The notes below the pieces were generated by a model. The model ran no database searches and was not told where the DNA came from. It was given only the letters and a program-made list of their open reading frames with translations. The position numbers and the translations under genes were made by a program. Shown piece after piece: positions 8,135 through 16,538 of a stretch of 27,322 bases of DNA. The DNA is taken from assembly GCA_964558455.1 (NCBI GenBank), contig CAZLEE010000041.1, positions 1 through 27,322 on the forward strand, given 5' to 3'. How positions within the stretch are numbered: the first letter of the stretch is position 1; each line of letters starts with the position of its first letter. This DNA is from DASRLE01 sp964558455. Its GTDB lineage: Bacteria > Verrucomicrobiota > Verrucomicrobiia > Limisphaerales > Palsa-1400.

Positions 8135-8704
8135 TCATTTTTCGCCGGGCAACAGCTCGTTTTTCACGACCATTCCGTCCCTGGCCGAAATGAAGATCTG
8201 GCCGATTTTCATCGTTTTCCCCGGGTGGCCGAGGCGGGTGGCCCAGAAACGGATTTCCCAGATCGGGTCCGTCGGGCTGCGCCTTAGCCAGAATTGGTCC
8301 GCTTCCAATTGGAACCCCTTCATTACAGGGTCTTTCAGCGCGGTGGCGAGGGCCTGGTCGGAATCAATTTTCATCTTCCTCCAATTCAACTTTTTCACCC
8401 CCACCAACAAGTGAAGCACATGTTTGGGCTGGCTGATCTTGGTTACTTTGCCGCCGGTGAACTCGACTTCCGTGGTTTTGAACGACGTGGATGGATCAAA
8501 GTAATCGATGCGCCAAATCGCGGGATCCAGTCCGCCCTGCGTCTTTTCCGAATAAATGGCCGTGACCTCGTCCTTGGCCTGGGGCGGGATGAATTGATTG
8601 CCCGCGCGGGCGGCCGCCAGCCCGGTCAACCCCGCCGTCCCCAGACACGGGGAAATCGCGCCAAACCACAGGGCGAGCAGGGCCAAACCGCAAAAAGGAG
8701 GCAT
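8135..8704 (-). CDS. secreted protein of unknown function (possibly PepSY-like)
   Basis: The open frame starts at 8737, but ATG at 8704 has AAGGGA at good spacing and begins directly with a signal peptide (MPPFCGLALLALWFGAIS), so the protein is taken as 189 residues. The mature part has paired segments of the type WRIDYFDPSTSFKTTEVEF and WEIRFWATRL, and ends GQIFISARDGMVVKNELLPGEK. The strand pattern ending in a 'sDGmVv' element recalls PepSY-like folds; this is a weak inference. It converges on the GH2 gene with a 10-base gap and diverges from purA. No terminator is visible between the convergent genes. Confidence 0.7.
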   Translation of the reverse strand: MPPFCGLALLALWFGAISPCLGTAGLTGLAAARAGNQFIPPQAKDEVTAIYSEKTQGGLDPAIWRIDYFDPSTSFKTTEVEFTGGKVTKISQPKHVLHLLVGVKKLNWRKMKIDSDQALATALKDPVMKGFQLEADQFWLRRSPTDPIWEIRFWATRLGHPGKTMKIGQIFISARDGMVVKNELLPGEK

Positions 8705-8761
8705 TCTCATTCCCTTCAAGGTAGGCTTCCGCCACAAAATTGCAAAACTCTTCCGGCTTCC

Positions 8762-8790
8762 TTGACACCAGCCCGTCCTCTTTCTACCCT
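8762..8790 (+). promoter_or_regulatory. probable sigma70 promoter of purA
   Basis: A perfect TTGACA (8762-8767) is followed after 17 bases by TACCCT (8785-8790), which keeps the T, A and final T that matter most in a -10 box. The transcript would begin near 8797, leaving a leader of about 84 bases before the purA ATG. Confidence 0.5.
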
Positions 8791-8817
8791 CTGACTGTAA
8801 AGACTTGAGCGTCTCGC

Positions 8818-8843
8818 CCGGAATTTACCTTCCGGTTTTTTTT
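8818..8843 (+). terminator. intrinsic terminator or attenuator in the purA leader
   Basis: CCGGAA (8818-8823) and TTCCGG (8830-8835) form a perfect six-pair stem around a six-base loop, followed directly by eight T residues (8836-8843). The orientation is plus, the same as purA, and it ends 37 bases before the purA ATG. It lies downstream of the best promoter candidate. It may therefore be a transcription attenuator. The alternative is a plain terminator that stops readthrough from the GH2 side. Confidence 0.7.
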
Positions 8844-8880
8844 GTCGCAGCATAACGCAAAATGAGTTTGTAGGAATATT

Positions 8881-10146
8881 ATGGCCAATACGATTTTAGT
8901 CGGCGCCCAATGGGGCGATGAGGGTAAAGGAAAAATTATTGATGTTCTCACCGATACCGCGGACATCGTTGTGCGCACCCAGGGCGGCAATAATGCCGGC
9001 CACACCGTTTTCATCGGTGATAAGCGGTATATCCTTCACCTGGTCCCCTCTGGCATCCTGCGCCGCAACGTAACTTGCGTCATTGGCAACGGCGTCGTGG
9101 TGGACCCGGTCGGTCTCGTCTCGGAAATCAACGACCTGAAGAAACTGGGGGTGAAGATCAAAAACCTGGTCATCAGCGAATCGGCCCATCTCGTGCTTCC
9201 CTACCATCGCGAGCTGGACACGCAACGCGAAGTGCTCAAGGGCAAAAATAAAATCGGCACCACCAAGCGCGGCATTGGACCCGCTTATGGCGACAAGGCG
9301 GCCCGCACCGGCCTGCGCATGATCGATCTGATCAACCCCGCCCGCTTTGAGACCTTGCTTCGCGCCAAAATCAAGGAGAACAACGAAATTCTTAAAGCCT
9401 TCGGCGCCAAGCCACTTTCCTTTGCCAAAGTCCACGCCGAATATCGGGAGGCGGGGGACATATTGAAGCCGTTCGTGACCAACACGGTCGTGTTGTTGCA
9501 CGAGGCGTCGCAGCGCGGCAAGCATATCCTGTTCGAGGGCGCGCAAGGCACATTTTTGGACATTGACCACGGCACCTACCCGTTTGTCACGTCTTCAAAC
9601 ACGACCGCTGGCGGCGCTTGCACCGGCTCCGGCGTCCCTCCCAACAAAATGGACAGCGTGGTTGGCGTGATGAAAGCGTACACCACCCGTGTCGGCGAAG
9701 GCCCTTTGCCTACGGAAAGCGCGGAGATCAGCGACATGCTTCACGGCATGGGCCGCGAATTTGGCGCGACCACCGGACGCGCCCGCCGTTGCGGTTGGTT
9801 CGACGCCGTGGCCACCCATTACGCCGCAATTCTCAACGGGATTGATGACATCGCCGTGACGTGCCTTGACGGTTTGGACACGCTGGACACGATCAAGGTG
9901 TGCCTGGGCTATCGTGTCGGGAACGAGCAATTGAGTTATATGCCGGCCGACGTCGAAGTGCTGGCCAAATGCGTGCCCGTCTATGCCGAATTTCCCGGCT
10001 GGAAGACACCCATCACTCACTGCGCCAAATGGAAGGACCTGCCGCTTGCGGCGCGGAACTATTTGCGCGCCCTGTCCGAGTTGACCGGCGCGAAACTGAA
10101 AATCGTCTCCGTGGGGCCGTCGCGCAAGCAAACTATTTTTGTTTGA
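8881..10146 (+). CDS. purA: Adenylosuccinate synthetase
   Basis: Catalyses GTP-dependent condensation of IMP with aspartate, the first committed step from IMP to AMP. The 421 residues carry the GDEGKGK loop (12-18), QGGNNAGHT (34-42), GTTKRGIGPAY, the IMP/Mg site around LFEGAQGTFLDIDHGTYPFVTSSN, and GATTGRARRCGW near the end. Length is normal. ATG at 8881 is preceded by AGGA with a five-base gap. The leader contains an intrinsic terminator (8818-8843), so expression may be attenuated. The next gene starts seven bases after the stop, suggesting cotranscription. Confidence 0.96.
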   Translation: MANTILVGAQWGDEGKGKIIDVLTDTADIVVRTQGGNNAGHTVFIGDKRYILHLVPSGILRRNVTCVIGNGVVVDPVGLVSEINDLKKLGVKIKNLVISESAHLVLPYHRELDTQREVLKGKNKIGTTKRGIGPAYGDKAARTGLRMIDLINPARFETLLRAKIKENNEILKAFGAKPLSFAKVHAEYREAGDILKPFVTNTVVLLHEASQRGKHILFEGAQGTFLDIDHGTYPFVTSSNTTAGGACTGSGVPPNKMDSVVGVMKAYTTRVGEGPLPTESAEISDMLHGMGREFGATTGRARRCGWFDAVATHYAAILNGIDDIAVTCLDGLDTLDTIKVCLGYRVGNEQLSYMPADVEVLAKCVPVYAEFPGWKTPITHCAKWKDLPLAARNYLRALSELTGAKLKIVSVGPSRKQTIFV

Positions 10147-10153
10147 CACACTC

Positions 10154-10978
10154 ATGGGCCCGATTCCGTTGGAAGACAATTTCGCCGATGTGACGGGCAA
10201 GGCCCAGCGCGGGTTGTCCCTGACCGACGCTGAATTGGCCCGGCGCGCCGGCATTTCGGCGGAGGATCTGGCTTGCTTCAAGGGAGGCAGGTTTGATCCC
10301 GTTCCGGCCCGCAAACTCGCGGCCGCCCTGAATCTGGGGGCGGAGGCGCTGGCCGGGCTGGGACAGCAATCCTGGTATCCCCAGCCGCTCGATCCGCCCG
10401 GTCTGGCTTGTTTCAACACCTCCTACAAGGACATGACGGTCAATTCGTATCTGGTCTTTGATCCCCGGGGCAGGCAGGCGGCGGTTTTTGACACCGGCAC
10501 CACGGTTGCGGGCCTGCTGGATTACGCCGGACAGAACAGACTGGCCATCCAGTTATTATTCTTGACTCACACCCATGCCGATCATGTGGCGGATTTGGAA
10601 CGTCTGGCCGCGGCGACGGGCGCGCCTGCCTATGCGGGCGAGCGCGAACCGTTCCGCGGCGTCCAGCTGTTTGCGGCCGGCACGATTTTCCGGCTGGGAT
10701 CCTTGAAAATTGAGACGCGCCAAACCAGCGGGCATTCCCGGGGCGGAATCACATATGTCGTTTCCGGTTTGCCGCGCCGGCTCGCGCTGGCGGGGGACGC
10801 GCTTTTTGCCGCCTCAATGGGCGGGGGAGTCGTTTCGTATGAGGAAGCCCTGCGCACCAACCGCAATGAAATTTTCAGCCTGCCGGACGACACCGTGATT
10901 TGTCCGGGACACGGGCCGCTGACCACGGTGGGCGAGCAGAAAAAGCACAACCCGTTTTATCCCGAGTTCCAAAAGTAG
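10154..10978 (+). CDS. metallo-beta-lactamase-fold hydrolase with N-terminal helix-turn-helix
   Basis: ATG at 10154 is preferred over an in-frame TTG at 10139 that would overlap purA. The 274-residue protein has two parts. Residues about 18-68 look like an XRE-type HTH (LTDAELARRAGISAEDLACFKGG, then ARKLAAALNL). Residues about 75-274 are an MBL-fold hydrolase close to the glyoxalase II/persulfide dioxygenase group: H139-x-H141-x-D143-H144, H194 in SGHSRGG, D215 in AGDALF and H253 in CPGHGPLTTVGEQKKHNPF. This is a complete two-metal ligand set. The substrate is unknown; thiolesters such as S-lactoylglutathione or persulfides are usual in this group. Cotranscription with purA is likely. It converges on the flavoprotein gene with a 10-base gap. 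Confidence 0.85.
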   Translation: MGPIPLEDNFADVTGKAQRGLSLTDAELARRAGISAEDLACFKGGRFDPVPARKLAAALNLGAEALAGLGQQSWYPQPLDPPGLACFNTSYKDMTVNSYLVFDPRGRQAAVFDTGTTVAGLLDYAGQNRLAIQLLFLTHTHADHVADLERLAAATGAPAYAGEREPFRGVQLFAAGTIFRLGSLKIETRQTSGHSRGGITYVVSGLPRRLALAGDALFAASMGGGVVSYEEALRTNRNEIFSLPDDTVICPGHGPLTTVGEQKKHNPFYPEFQK

Positions 10979-10988
10979 ATGGCGCCGG

Positions 10989-12200
10989 TCAGGCCGCCAT
11001 GGCGCGGCCGGCGATGAAACCGGTCGTCCACGCCGCCTGAAAGTTGAAGCCGCCGGTGATTCCGTCGATGTCCAGCAATTCCCCGGCAAAGTGCAATCCG
11101 GGGCAAACCCGGCTCTGCATGGTCTTGAAATCGACTTCGCCCAGTTTCACGCCGCCGCAGGTGACAAACTCGTCCTTGTTCATGCTTTTGCCCGTCACGG
11201 CCAGTTCGGTGCGGCTGAGTTGCCGGATGAGCGCATGTTGCGCCGGACGGGAGAGGTCCGCGAGGCGCGTCTGGCGCGGAATGCCGGCGGCGGCGGCCAG
11301 TTGCTCCCAGAGACGGGAGGGGAGCGGGGCAATCGGAGTATTGACAATCAGGCGGGCGGGCCAGGTGTCGCGCCGCGTCTTCAGTTCGGCCGCGATTTGT
11401 TCCGCGTCCAGGCCGGGCAGCCAATTGAGGCGCAACGGGAATTGATAATTCATGTCATGCAAAATCCGCGCCCCCCAGGCCGACAGCCGCAGGATGACCG
11501 GGCCGCTTAACCCCCAGTGAGTCAATAATAAAGAACCCCGCTCGCGCAGCTTCGTCTCCGGCACCGAAGCCAGGACCGATTCCACCGAGACGCCGGCCAG
11601 GGCGCGCACCCACGGGGTTTCAATATGGAAGGTGAACAGGGACGGGACCGGTTCGACCAGGGTGTGTCCGAGCGATACGGCCAGATCGCCGCCGGACGCC
11701 GCCCGGCATCCGCCGGTGGCGAGGAGAAGACGGTCGCAGGCCATCGTTTCGCCGTTGCTCAAGGTCAGTTGAAAGCCGCCTCCCGCCGCCCGGACCGCCC
11801 GGTCCACTCCGCAATTGGAAATCAGTTTCACCCCCGCCGCCCGGGCCGCGCGCATGAGGCAGTCGATGATCGTTTCGGAGGAATCGCTGGCCGGGAACAT
11901 CCGTCCGTCGCTTTCGGTCTTCAACTTGACCCCGCGCGACTCAAACCAGGCCACGGTGTCGGAGGCTTGGAAAATTTGACAGGACGAGAGCAGGGCGCGT
12001 TCTCCGCGCGGAAATCGGGCGGTGAATTGGCGCGGATCAAAGCAGGCATGGGTGACATTGCAGCGTCCGCCGCCGGAAATGCGCACTTTGCCGAGGAACT
12101 GCGCTCCGCGTTCCAGAATGGCGACCGTGACGCCCGGACGGGCTTCCGCGCAGGCAATGGCCGCAAAGAAGCCCGCCGCGCCCCCGCCTGCCACCACCAC
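10989..12200 (-). CDS. HI0933/YhiN-family FAD-dependent oxidoreductase (BaiN-like)
   Basis: A flavoprotein of about 403 residues. It has an N-terminal dinucleotide-binding loop (VVAGGGAAGFFAA), the family signature KVRISGGGRCNVTHA, LLLATGG, and a C-terminal FAD-contacting stretch (GLHFAGELLDIDGITGGFNFQAAWTTGFIAGRAMA). Family members reduce unsaturated substrates; the true substrate here is unknown. No ATG is available: the first usual start codon is GTG at 12200, which leaves a very short first beta strand. The frame is open back to the stop of the preceding gene (12252-12254) and contains only CTG, ATT or ACG as rarer alternatives. The real N-terminus may therefore lie a few codons upstream. 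It is likely cotranscribed with the ThDP enzyme. Confidence 0.85.
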   Translation of the reverse strand: MVVAGGGAAGFFAAIACAEARPGVTVAILERGAQFLGKVRISGGGRCNVTHACFDPRQFTARFPRGERALLSSCQIFQASDTVAWFESRGVKLKTESDGRMFPASDSSETIIDCLMRAARAAGVKLISNCGVDRAVRAAGGGFQLTLSNGETMACDRLLLATGGCRAASGGDLAVSLGHTLVEPVPSLFTFHIETPWVRALAGVSVESVLASVPETKLRERGSLLLTHWGLSGPVILRLSAWGARILHDMNYQFPLRLNWLPGLDAEQIAAELKTRRDTWPARLIVNTPIAPLPSRLWEQLAAAAGIPRQTRLADLSRPAQHALIRQLSRTELAVTGKSMNKDEFVTCGGVKLGEVDFKTMQSRVCPGLHFAGELLDIDGITGGFNFQAAWTTGFIAGRAMAA

Positions 12201-12251
12201 TGCGCGGCCCGCCGCCGGGTTTTGATTGTTGGTATCCGTAATCAGGAGCCG

Positions 12252-13883
12252 TCACCCCGCGTTGGCCAGGGCGTTGAGTGTTTTGGTTAACTTCAGGTTC
12301 TCGGCAAAATCCACCGGGCAATCAATCAGCGTCACCTTGCCGCTGTCGAGCGCGGCCTGCAGCGCGGGGAGCAATTCCCCGGCCGCCTGCACGCGCCAGG
12401 CCTGCGCGCCAAAGCTCTCGGCATATTTGACGAAATCGGGATTTCCAAAATCCGTGAAGGCCGGACGGTCGAAACGGTTGATTTGTTTCCATTTGATCAA
12501 GCCATAAGCCCGGTCGTTCAACACCAGCACGACCAGGCCCGTGCCCAGACGCACGGCTGTCTCCAGTTCCTGCGAATTCATCATGAAGCCGCCGTCGCCC
12601 GTCACGGCGACAACGCGCCGGTTCGGATAAACCAGTTTGGCCGCGACGGCGCCGGGGACGGCGATGCCCATTGCGGAAAAGCCGTTGGAGATGATGCAGG
12701 TGTTGGGTTGATAGCAGGGGAACAGCCGCGCCACCCAGATTTTATGCGCGCCCACATCGGAAATGACGATGTCCTCGTCCTTCAACGCCCGGCGCAAATC
12801 CGAAATGATTCTTTGCGGTTTGAGCGGAAAAGACGGGTCGTCGCGATGTTGTTCGAGTTCTTCCTGCAATTGTCTCCGCACGGGCAGAACCGGCATTTCC
12901 GGCCGCGAACCGCAAATCCGCGCCAGTCCGTCCAGGGAGGTTGAAAGTTCCCCCACCACACCGACGGCAACGATGTAGGCGGCGTCCACTTCCGCCGGGG
13001 AGCAATCCACATGGATGATCGTTTTGTTGTGCGCCGGATTCCATAAGCTCGGCGCGAATTCCACCAGATCGTAACCGACCGTAACGACCAGATCGGCTTG
13101 GGCAAAGGCGCGGTTGATATGGTCCGGCATCTGCAAACCAATCGCGCCCTGCGCCAGCGGATGACGGTCGGAGATGATACCTTTGCCCATGAAGGTGGTG
13201 GCTACCGGGATGTTTAATTTTTCCGCGAACCGAACCAGAGCCTCCCAGACGCGCGCGCGGACGGCGCCGTTGCCTGCCAGAATAATCGGCCGCCGCGCCT
13301 GGGAAAGCAGATGCGCCGCCCGTTCGATTTGTTCTTCCGATGCCGGACCAGGATGGGGGGCCTGTGCCAGCAGCGGAACGGCGTCAATCTCCGCGCTGGC
13401 GATGTCTTCGGGAATTTCAATGTGCGTGGCTCCCGGCTTTTCCGTCTGAGCCAGTTTGAAGGCCTTGCGAATGGTTTCAGGAATCACCTCCGGAATGCGC
13501 AGACTCGTGTTCCATTTTGTGATCGGACGAAAAAGCGAGACCACGTCCACGTACTGGTGGGATTCCTTGTGCATGTGGTCCAAGCCAGCCTGGCCGGTGA
13601 GGGCGACGAGGGGGGCGCGGTCCAGATTCGCGTCCGCCACGCCGGTGATGAGGTTGGTCGCGCCCGGTCCCAACGTGGCCAGACACACCCCCGCTTCGCC
13701 GGTCAGCCGGCCATAAACGTCGGCCATGAAGGCGGCGCCCTGTTCGTGGCGCGTTGCGACGAACCGGATGGGGGAGCCTACCAACGCATTCACCACGTCC
13801 AGATTTTCCTCGCCCGGGATGCCGAAGATGTGGCTGACACCCTCGTTCACGAGGCATTTGACGATCAGTTCAGAAGCTTTCAT
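12252..13883 (-). CDS. alsS: thiamine diphosphate-dependent acetolactate synthase, catabolic (AlsS) type
   Basis: Condenses two pyruvates to 2-acetolactate, most likely for acetoin formation or overflow metabolism rather than branched-chain amino acids. The 543 residues show the N-terminal PYR domain with the activating glutamate (RHEQGAAFMADVYGR), a central domain (about 190-330), and the C-terminal ThDP-binding motif GDGGFMMNSQELETAVRLGTGLVVLVLND. FGIPGEENLDVVNAL and its length fit the AlsS-like group. No small regulatory subunit (ilvN/ilvH) and no acetolactate decarboxylase (alsD) are adjacent. The start has AGAGA a few bases upstream. Other ThDP carboligases such as glyoxylate carboligase cannot be fully excluded. 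Confidence 0.82.
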   Translation of the reverse strand: MKASELIVKCLVNEGVSHIFGIPGEENLDVVNALVGSPIRFVATRHEQGAAFMADVYGRLTGEAGVCLATLGPGATNLITGVADANLDRAPLVALTGQAGLDHMHKESHQYVDVVSLFRPITKWNTSLRIPEVIPETIRKAFKLAQTEKPGATHIEIPEDIASAEIDAVPLLAQAPHPGPASEEQIERAAHLLSQARRPIILAGNGAVRARVWEALVRFAEKLNIPVATTFMGKGIISDRHPLAQGAIGLQMPDHINRAFAQADLVVTVGYDLVEFAPSLWNPAHNKTIIHVDCSPAEVDAAYIVAVGVVGELSTSLDGLARICGSRPEMPVLPVRRQLQEELEQHRDDPSFPLKPQRIISDLRRALKDEDIVISDVGAHKIWVARLFPCYQPNTCIISNGFSAMGIAVPGAVAAKLVYPNRRVVAVTGDGGFMMNSQELETAVRLGTGLVVLVLNDRAYGLIKWKQINRFDRPAFTDFGNPDFVKYAESFGAQAWRVQAAGELLPALQAALDSGKVTLIDCPVDFAENLKLTKTLNALANAG

Positions 13884-14058
13884 AGTTCTCTGCCAGCCAC
13901 CGGTTATCGGCGGCCATATCTTTCGGTGCAGAGCTTAACCGTTTGGGCGCGTTCCGCAAATTCAAGTTTCAGTGTTTTCCGCGGGAAATGGAAGTTGGGG
14001 GATTCCTGACCGCAATATTAATGGACAAAGCGGCAGGTTGAGGGCAATCATTTGCGCC

Positions 14059-14916
14059 ATGAATTCTCGATTTTTAATTGGAGCTTTTTTAAGTTGCGCC
14101 CTGGGTTTGATGACCGGTTGCGCCAGCGCGCCGGGTCACGTTTGCCAGGGGCCGGTGGGTTTGCAACTTTATTCCGTCCGCAACCAGATGACCACCAACA
14201 CGTCCGCAACGCTGGATGAGGTCAGAAACTGGGGAATCAAACACGTCGAACTGGCCGGGACTTACAAGGTGCCGCCGGAAAAATTCAGGGTGGAGTTGGC
14301 CGAGCATGGGTTGACGGCCGTTTCGGGCCATTTTTCTTATGACGAATGGCGCGATAATCCGGAAGGCGCGCTGACAGAGGCGTCCGCCCTGGGTTTGAAA
14401 TATGTCGGGTGCGCCTGGATTCCGCACCAGGGGGTGTTTGATGAAGCGGTATGCCGGCAGGCCATCGCGGTTTTCAACCGGGCGGGCGAATTGGCGGCGA
14501 AACACCATATGACCTTTTTTTATCATACGCACGGATACGAGTTTCAGCCGTTCGAAAACGGGACGTTGTTCGATTTGCTGGTGCGGGAAACAAACCCCAA
14601 GAACGTGAAGTTTGAAATGGATATTTTCTGGATTGCGCACGCGGGGCAGAATGCGCCGCAATTGCTGGAGAAGTATCCGACGCGCTGGGCGTTGATGCAC
14701 CTGAAAGACATGCGGAAAGGCACGCCGACCGGTTTGTCCACCGGCAGTTCGCCGGTCAGCAACGATGCGGCCATGGGCACGGGACAACTTGACCTGCCCG
14801 CCATTCTCAAGGCGGCCGGCAAAGTCGGGGTGAAGTGGTATTTCATCGAGGATGAATCCGCCGTCTCCGAGCAGCAAATCCCGGAGAGCCTGCGTTATCT
14901 GGGCTTGCTCCAATAG
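14059..14916 (+). CDS. lipoprotein sugar phosphate isomerase/epimerase-like (xylose isomerase-like TIM barrel)
   Basis: ATG at 14059 is chosen because it opens a lipoprotein signal (MNSRFLIGAFLSCALGLMTGC, lipid cysteine 21). The frame is open upstream without function. The 285-residue protein has the AP-endonuclease-2/xylose-isomerase barrel pattern: VGLQLYSVRNQM at the first strand, HVELAGTYKVPPEKFR, FFYHTHGYEF, VKFEMDIFWIAHAG and LMHLKDMRKG, with Glu/Asp/His metal-ligand candidates, and a final YFIEDES. Such proteins act on sugars or inositols. Membrane anchoring suggests periplasmic processing of external carbohydrates. It is divergent from alsS across 175 bases in which I see no confident promoter. 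Confidence 0.85.
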   Translation: MNSRFLIGAFLSCALGLMTGCASAPGHVCQGPVGLQLYSVRNQMTTNTSATLDEVRNWGIKHVELAGTYKVPPEKFRVELAEHGLTAVSGHFSYDEWRDNPEGALTEASALGLKYVGCAWIPHQGVFDEAVCRQAIAVFNRAGELAAKHHMTFFYHTHGYEFQPFENGTLFDLLVRETNPKNVKFEMDIFWIAHAGQNAPQLLEKYPTRWALMHLKDMRKGTPTGLSTGSSPVSNDAAMGTGQLDLPAILKAAGKVGVKWYFIEDESAVSEQQIPESLRYLGLLQ

Positions 14917-14944
14917 AGATTCATGGTTGCCCGGCGTTTTTGTT

Positions 14945-15376
14945 ATGTATAAAAAAATCCTGGTCGCATTGGAAAACAGCCGGGCGGACAAATCACTGCT
15001 GCCGCACGTGGCCGAACTGGCGAAGACCTTCCATTCGGAGCTGCTGCTGGTGCATGTGGCGGATGGCTGGGTGGCGCGGAATTATGACAAGTTGCAATTG
15101 ACAGAGTCGGAGGAGATGAGGGATGACCGGGCCTATCTGGAGAAGGTGGCGGCAGAGTTGCGCGAGTCAGGTTTGGTGGTGACGGCTCATCTGGCCCTGG
15201 GCGACCCGTCCACGGAGATTTTGAAGACGTCGAAGCGCGAGCATTGCGATTTGATCGCGATGACGATGCACGGACACCGGTTTATCGGGGACTTGCTTTT
15301 CGGAAGCGCCATTCACCATGTGCGGCACAAGTCGCATGTGCCGTTGTTGTTGGTGCGGGCCAGTCAGTCATGCTGA
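14945..15376 (+). CDS. Universal stress protein, UspA family
   Basis: The start is placed at ATG 14945 (MYKKILVALENSRADKSLL), which gives the standard length of 143 residues; the open frame upstream overlaps the preceding gene. The ATP-binding signature is present as MHGHRFIGDLLFGSAIHHV, followed by the typical final strand (HVPLLLVRA). The fold is a single alpha/beta Usp domain. It begins 28 bases after the isomerase gene on the same strand, so readthrough is plausible although a functional link is not evident. It converges on the aminotransferase gene with a 10-base gap. The role is general stress survival; exact ligand unknown. Confidence 0.9.
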   Translation: MYKKILVALENSRADKSLLPHVAELAKTFHSELLLVHVADGWVARNYDKLQLTESEEMRDDRAYLEKVAAELRESGLVVTAHLALGDPSTEILKTSKREHCDLIAMTMHGHRFIGDLLFGSAIHHVRHKSHVPLLLVRASQSC

Positions 15377-15386
15377 ACCCGCCTTA

Positions 15387-16538
15387 TCAGAGATTTTCCA
15401 GGAGGCGGTGGATTTCCTCGTCCGTGTTGTAGAAATGGGGGGAGACCCGGATGTAGCGGCGTCCGGCGCGGTCGGTGCGCAAGGCGGTTTCGATGCGGGC
15501 GTCCTGAAGTTTTTTGTGCAGGGCGGTCATATCGGTTTCCGGCCGGTAAAAGCTGATGATGCCGCTGGCGTGTTGGATGGGGGCGTCGGCGTTCAGGACG
15601 GTCCAGCCTTTTTGCTGGAGGGCCGGCACGAGCAGGGAGCGGAGATGCCAGAGGCGGGCGGCGATGTTGTCCACGCCAATTTCGAGGAGCAGGCTGATGG
15701 CGGCGTTCAAGCCGGCCAGACCGAGAAGATTGGCGGAGCCGGCCTCGTAACGGCTGGCGTCGAGGGGATAAGCCAATTGTTCCTGGGCGACAAAATCAGG
15801 GCAGTGGACGTTGTGCCAGCCGTAGATGGCCGGGCGCAGTTTGGCCTGCATTGATTTTCGGACGTAGAACACACCGGCGCCGCAGGGGCCGAGCAGCCAT
15901 TTGTGGGCGTCGGCGGCGAGGAAATCGACGTGTTCGACGGAGATGGGGAAGGCGCCGAGGCTCTGGATGCCGTCCAGGCAAAACAAAATATTCCGGTCGC
16001 GCAAGGCTTTGCCGATGGCGTTGATGTCAATTCTGAATCCGCTCACAAAATGGCTGGAAGCGAGCGCGACGAGGCGGGTCTGTTCATCAACCTGGCCGAT
16101 GACATCAATGTCACGGATGCGACCGTATTCCTTGACGTTGAGCAGGCGGACTTCGACACCCCGTTCGGCCAGGGCCATCCACGGATAAACGTTGGAGGGG
16201 TAATCATCGAAATAGACGAGGAGGTTGTCGCCCCTGCGCCAGGGCAGGCCGGCGGCGACGAAGCTCAAGGCGAGGGAAGTGGGGCCGACGAAAGCGATTT
16301 CATCCGGGTGGGCCTGGAGCAGGCTGGCGGCGAGGACGCGGGCCTGGTGAATCTGGGAGAGGGGAATGGTTTCCTCCTGGTCGCCGAGAGTGGCTTTGAG
16401 GGCGTAGTCGCGCACGGCTTCGCTGACGCGGCGGGGCAGGGCGCAAACGGCGGCGTGGGAGAGAAAAGTGGTTTCGCGCGTGACCGGAAATTCGTGGTGG
16501 CGCAACTCTTCGTTGGACAATATTTCTTGGATAGTCAT
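15387..16538 (-). CDS. class V aminotransferase-fold PLP enzyme
   Basis: A 383-residue protein of the cysteine desulfurase/isopenicillin-N epimerase-like group. The PLP lysine is K213 in AADAHKWLLGPCGAGVFYV. FVGPTSLALSFVA gives the phosphate-side loop, FCLDGIQSLGAFPI the aspartate that contacts the pyridine nitrogen, and RYEAGSANLLGLAGLNAAI the later signature. No cysteine loop of IscS/SufS type is evident, so a transaminase, lyase or epimerase role is more likely than sulfur transfer. It overlaps the upstream GspF-like gene by four bases (ATGA, 16535-16538), which implies translational coupling. The last residues (EIHRLLENL) look complete. Confidence 0.87.
   Translation of the reverse strand: MTIQEILSNEELRHHEFPVTRETTFLSHAAVCALPRRVSEAVRDYALKATLGDQEETIPLSQIHQARVLAASLLQAHPDEIAFVGPTSLALSFVAAGLPWRRGDNLLVYFDDYPSNVYPWMALAERGVEVRLLNVKEYGRIRDIDVIGQVDEQTRLVALASSHFVSGFRIDINAIGKALRDRNILFCLDGIQSLGAFPISVEHVDFLAADAHKWLLGPCGAGVFYVRKSMQAKLRPAIYGWHNVHCPDFVAQEQLAYPLDASRYEAGSANLLGLAGLNAAISLLLEIGVDNIAARLWHLRSLLVPALQQKGWTVLNADAPIQHASGIISFYRPETDMTALHKKLQDARIETALRTDRAGRRYIRVSPHFYNTDEEIHRLLENL

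Noticed and set aside
10139..10153. TTG start for the HTH-MBL gene overlapping purA
   Set aside because: ATG at 10154 gives the whole HTH domain without overlap, and the TTG has no ribosome binding site.
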